Below are positions 62,233-64,000 of a stretch of DNA of 64,000 bases, in pieces. A model generated the notes under the pieces. That model did not search any database. It was not told the origin of the DNA and saw only the letters and a list, made by a program, of their open reading frames with translations. Within the stretch, counting starts at the first letter, position 1. The number at the start of each line of letters is the position of its first letter. Both the position numbers and the translations under genes were made by a program. Source of the DNA: Janthinobacterium sp. 17J80-10 (GTDB taxonomy: Bacteria > Pseudomonadota > Gammaproteobacteria > Burkholderiales > Burkholderiaceae_D); the NCBI RefSeq assembly GCF_004114795.1, contig NZ_CP035311.1, positions 3,038,001 through 3,102,000 of the forward strand. The letters are read 5' to 3'.

Positions 62233-63951
62233 ATGTATACCCAATTTTTCCAACTCAAACAGGTACCCTTCTCGATTGCGCCAGATCCGCGCTATCTGTT
62301 CATGAGCGAACGGCACCGCGAGGCGCTGGCCCATTTGCTGTATGGCGTGGGCAGTGGCGGCGGCTTCGTCCTGCTGACGGGAGAAATCGGCGCAGGAAAA
62401 ACCACCGTGTGCCGCTGTTTGCTGGAGCAAATCCCGGAAAACTGCCATGTCGCTTATATTTTCAATCCGAAGCTTTCGGTCGGCGAATTGCTGCAATCGA
62501 TTTGCGAGGAATTCCGCATCGAGCCGGGCGCCCCAGCAACGGCAGAGGCCTCGGCAAAAGCCTGCGTCGATGCCCTCAATGCCTACCTCTTGCAAAGCCA
62601 TGCAGCAGGCAAAAATAATGTCCTGATCATCGACGAAGCGCAAAACCTGACACCGGAAGTGCTGGAACAATTGCGCCTGCTGACCAATCTGGAAACCAGC
62701 GAACGCAAACTGCTGCAAGTAATCCTCATCGGCCAACCGGAATTGCGCGCCATGCTTGCGCGCCCGGAACTGGAACAGTTAGCCCAGCGCGTGATCGCCC
62801 GCTATCACCTGGATGCGCTGTCGCCGCAAGAAACCGCTGGCTACATCCATTACCGCATGTCGATCGCGGGTGCCGCTGCGCTGCACCCCTTCCCGGCGGC
62901 GCTGATGCCGAAGATACACCGCCTCACGCGCGGCATCCCCCGGCGCATCAACCTCTTGTGTGACCGTGCCTTGCTGGGCGCTTATGCCGCCAGCCGCAGT
63001 GAAATCACCCCCGCCATCATCGAGCAGGCAGCCCGCGAGGTTTTCGACGTCGACAACGGAACAACCGGTGCGGCCGCGAGGCACTGGCAGCTGGCAATCG
63101 CAGGGATTGCCGGCGCAATGCTGACGGGCGCACTCGCCTGGGCCTGGCAGCTACATGGCGCCGCCCCTGACCCGGCGGTGCAAGCCGTTCTGGCTGCACA
63201 AGCGGGAAAGTACAAACTGTCGCACGACATCTCCACAAATTACGCATGGCAGCGCGCGGGGATGCCCTCGCCTGCCCGTACGCCGGTCGCAACAACGCAG
63301 GCGCTGGCTTCGACAGAGCTTGCCCCCTTGCTTGTGGAAGCAACACAAGACCAGTCCGCAGCCTTCCGCCTGCTGGGTCAGTTGTGGGGCATCGCGCTGG
63401 GCAAGGATGACCCGTGCGCCGCGGTCCAAAGCCGCAACGTGCATTGCCACACCAGCACAGGCGGCCTGGCAGAACTTCGCCTGCTGAACCGGCCCGCCAT
63501 CCTGAAGCTGCAAGACGACAAGCAACGCAGGCATCATGCGCTGCTGACGGGTTTAAGCGACACCAAAGCCGAATTGCGTTTTCCCGGCAGCGAACAAGAC
63601 CGTGAAGTCGATCTCAAGACTTTGCAAAAGCATTTCAAGGGTGAATTCGTAACCTTCTGGCGCGCGCCGCCAGGCTATAGCGGCAAGATCAGTCCCGGCC
63701 ATACCGGCGAAACCGTCGACTGGCTCAGTGCCCAGCTGTCCCGCATCGACGGTGGCGTCGAATCTGTGCCGGGCCAGGCTTTCGGCGTCACCATGGCGCG
63801 CGATGTGCGGCAATTCCAGAAAACGCATGGCTTGCAGCCAGATGGCATCGTCGGCGCACGTACACTGATGTTCCTGAACAGTGCCGCTGGCGTCCCGGAA
63901 CCGCACCTGCAGATACACCCGCCTCTCACTAACACACTGGCAGGAGAGTGA
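62233..63951 (+). CDS. gspA: ExeA/GspA-type secretion ATPase
   Basis: A 572-residue inner-membrane ATPase. The AAA part has Walker A LLTGEIGAGKTTV (50-57) and Walker B VLIIDEAQNL. One transmembrane helix (about 290-310) is followed by a periplasmic region with a peptidoglycan-binding domain (FGVTMARDVRQFQKTHGLQPDGIVGARTLMFL) at the end. In Aeromonas ExeA works with ExeB to place the type II secretin in the outer membrane. The ATG at 62233 gives MYTQFFQLKQVPFSIAPDP, the usual start, and the gspB gene follows five bases after the stop. Confidence 0.93.
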   Translation: MYTQFFQLKQVPFSIAPDPRYLFMSERHREALAHLLYGVGSGGGFVLLTGEIGAGKTTVCRCLLEQIPENCHVAYIFNPKLSVGELLQSICEEFRIEPGAPATAEASAKACVDALNAYLLQSHAAGKNNVLIIDEAQNLTPEVLEQLRLLTNLETSERKLLQVILIGQPELRAMLARPELEQLAQRVIARYHLDALSPQETAGYIHYRMSIAGAAALHPFPAALMPKIHRLTRGIPRRINLLCDRALLGAYAASRSEITPAIIEQAAREVFDVDNGTTGAAARHWQLAIAGIAGAMLTGALAWAWQLHGAAPDPAVQAVLAAQAGKYKLSHDISTNYAWQRAGMPSPARTPVATTQALASTELAPLLVEATQDQSAAFRLLGQLWGIALGKDDPCAAVQSRNVHCHTSTGGLAELRLLNRPAILKLQDDKQRRHHALLTGLSDTKAELRFPGSEQDREVDLKTLQKHFKGEFVTFWRAPPGYSGKISPGHTGETVDWLSAQLSRIDGGVESVPGQAFGVTMARDVRQFQKTHGLQPDGIVGARTLMFLNSAAGVPEPHLQIHPPLTNTLAGE

Positions 63952-63955
63952 CGCG

Positions 63956-64000
63956 ATGTCCTATATTCTCGACGCTCTGAAAAAGGCCGAAGCCGAACGC
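63956..64000 (+). CDS. gspB: ExeB/GspB, only the first 15 codons
   Basis: The visible N-terminus is MSYILDALKKAEAER, the standard start of ExeB/GspB-type proteins. It is partial because the window ends. It lies in an operon with gspA and should be the inner-membrane partner of that ATPase. Confidence 0.85.
   Translation, partial: MSYILDALKKAEAER

Overview
The window looks like a chromosomal segment of a betaproteobacterium, order Burkholderiales and most likely family Oxalobacteraceae. This is inferred from the style of the housekeeping proteins (UvrB, TyrB-like aminotransferase, RpoD with a long Ala/Pro-rich N-terminus, PilU, PaeA-like and ExeA/GspA-like proteins), the high GC content of the core genes, and FNR-type operators in front of small stress genes. 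No rRNA or species marker is present, so the genus is not claimed.

Layout. 1-5.3 kb is core: a truncated outer-membrane protein gene, a degenerate uracil-DNA-glycosylase-like gene coupled to uvrB, a tyrB-like aminotransferase, and a tRNA-Asn with a consensus promoter. 5.37-24.81 kb is a 19.4-kb integrative mobilizable element. It is bounded by a perfect 48-bp direct repeat of the tRNA-Asn 3' part and has a tyrosine integrase next to the intact tRNA. Its backbone is an integrase, an excisionase-like small protein, a replication-like HTH protein, a TraD-like protein, a MobA/MobL relaxase preceded by a cluster of perfect palindromes, an orphan Fic-type antitoxin, a GNAT/DUF1778 toxin-antitoxin pair and an XRE/ImmA regulator-protease pair. 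The cargo is a resolvase followed by a tightly packed block: a 37-codon ORF, a SNF2-type helicase, a DUF4391 protein, a type III Mod and a type III Res. This is probably an anti-phage restriction locus with accessory subunits.

24.9-43 kb returns to core and adaptive genes: Nudix hydrolase, universal stress protein, CstA with its YbdD-like partner, a sirtuin, PsiF, a Ser/Gly-rich lipoprotein, and a bacteriohemerythrin behind a perfect FNR box. Then comes a possible lipid or natural-product cluster: a PF10118 metalloprotein, a ketosynthase III fused to a heme-oxygenase-like diiron domain, and a conserved hypothetical. PaeA, an sRNA candidate, HDOD, PilU, PilZ and SpmAB-like genes follow. 43-64 kb holds rpoD without dnaG, a head-to-head pair of paralogous kinase-fold genes, a PRPP-synthetase-like gene, a set of small genes, two c-di-GMP signalling proteins, a methyltransferase, a CoA-transferase, a thioredoxin-reductase-like enzyme, and the start of a gspA-gspB (exeAB) operon cut by the window end.

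Cross-cutting signals are FNR-type boxes (two perfect, three with one mismatch) suggesting an oxygen-responsive set of small genes, and a 100-bp intergenic repeat present twice. Mobilization and defence genes are confined to the island.
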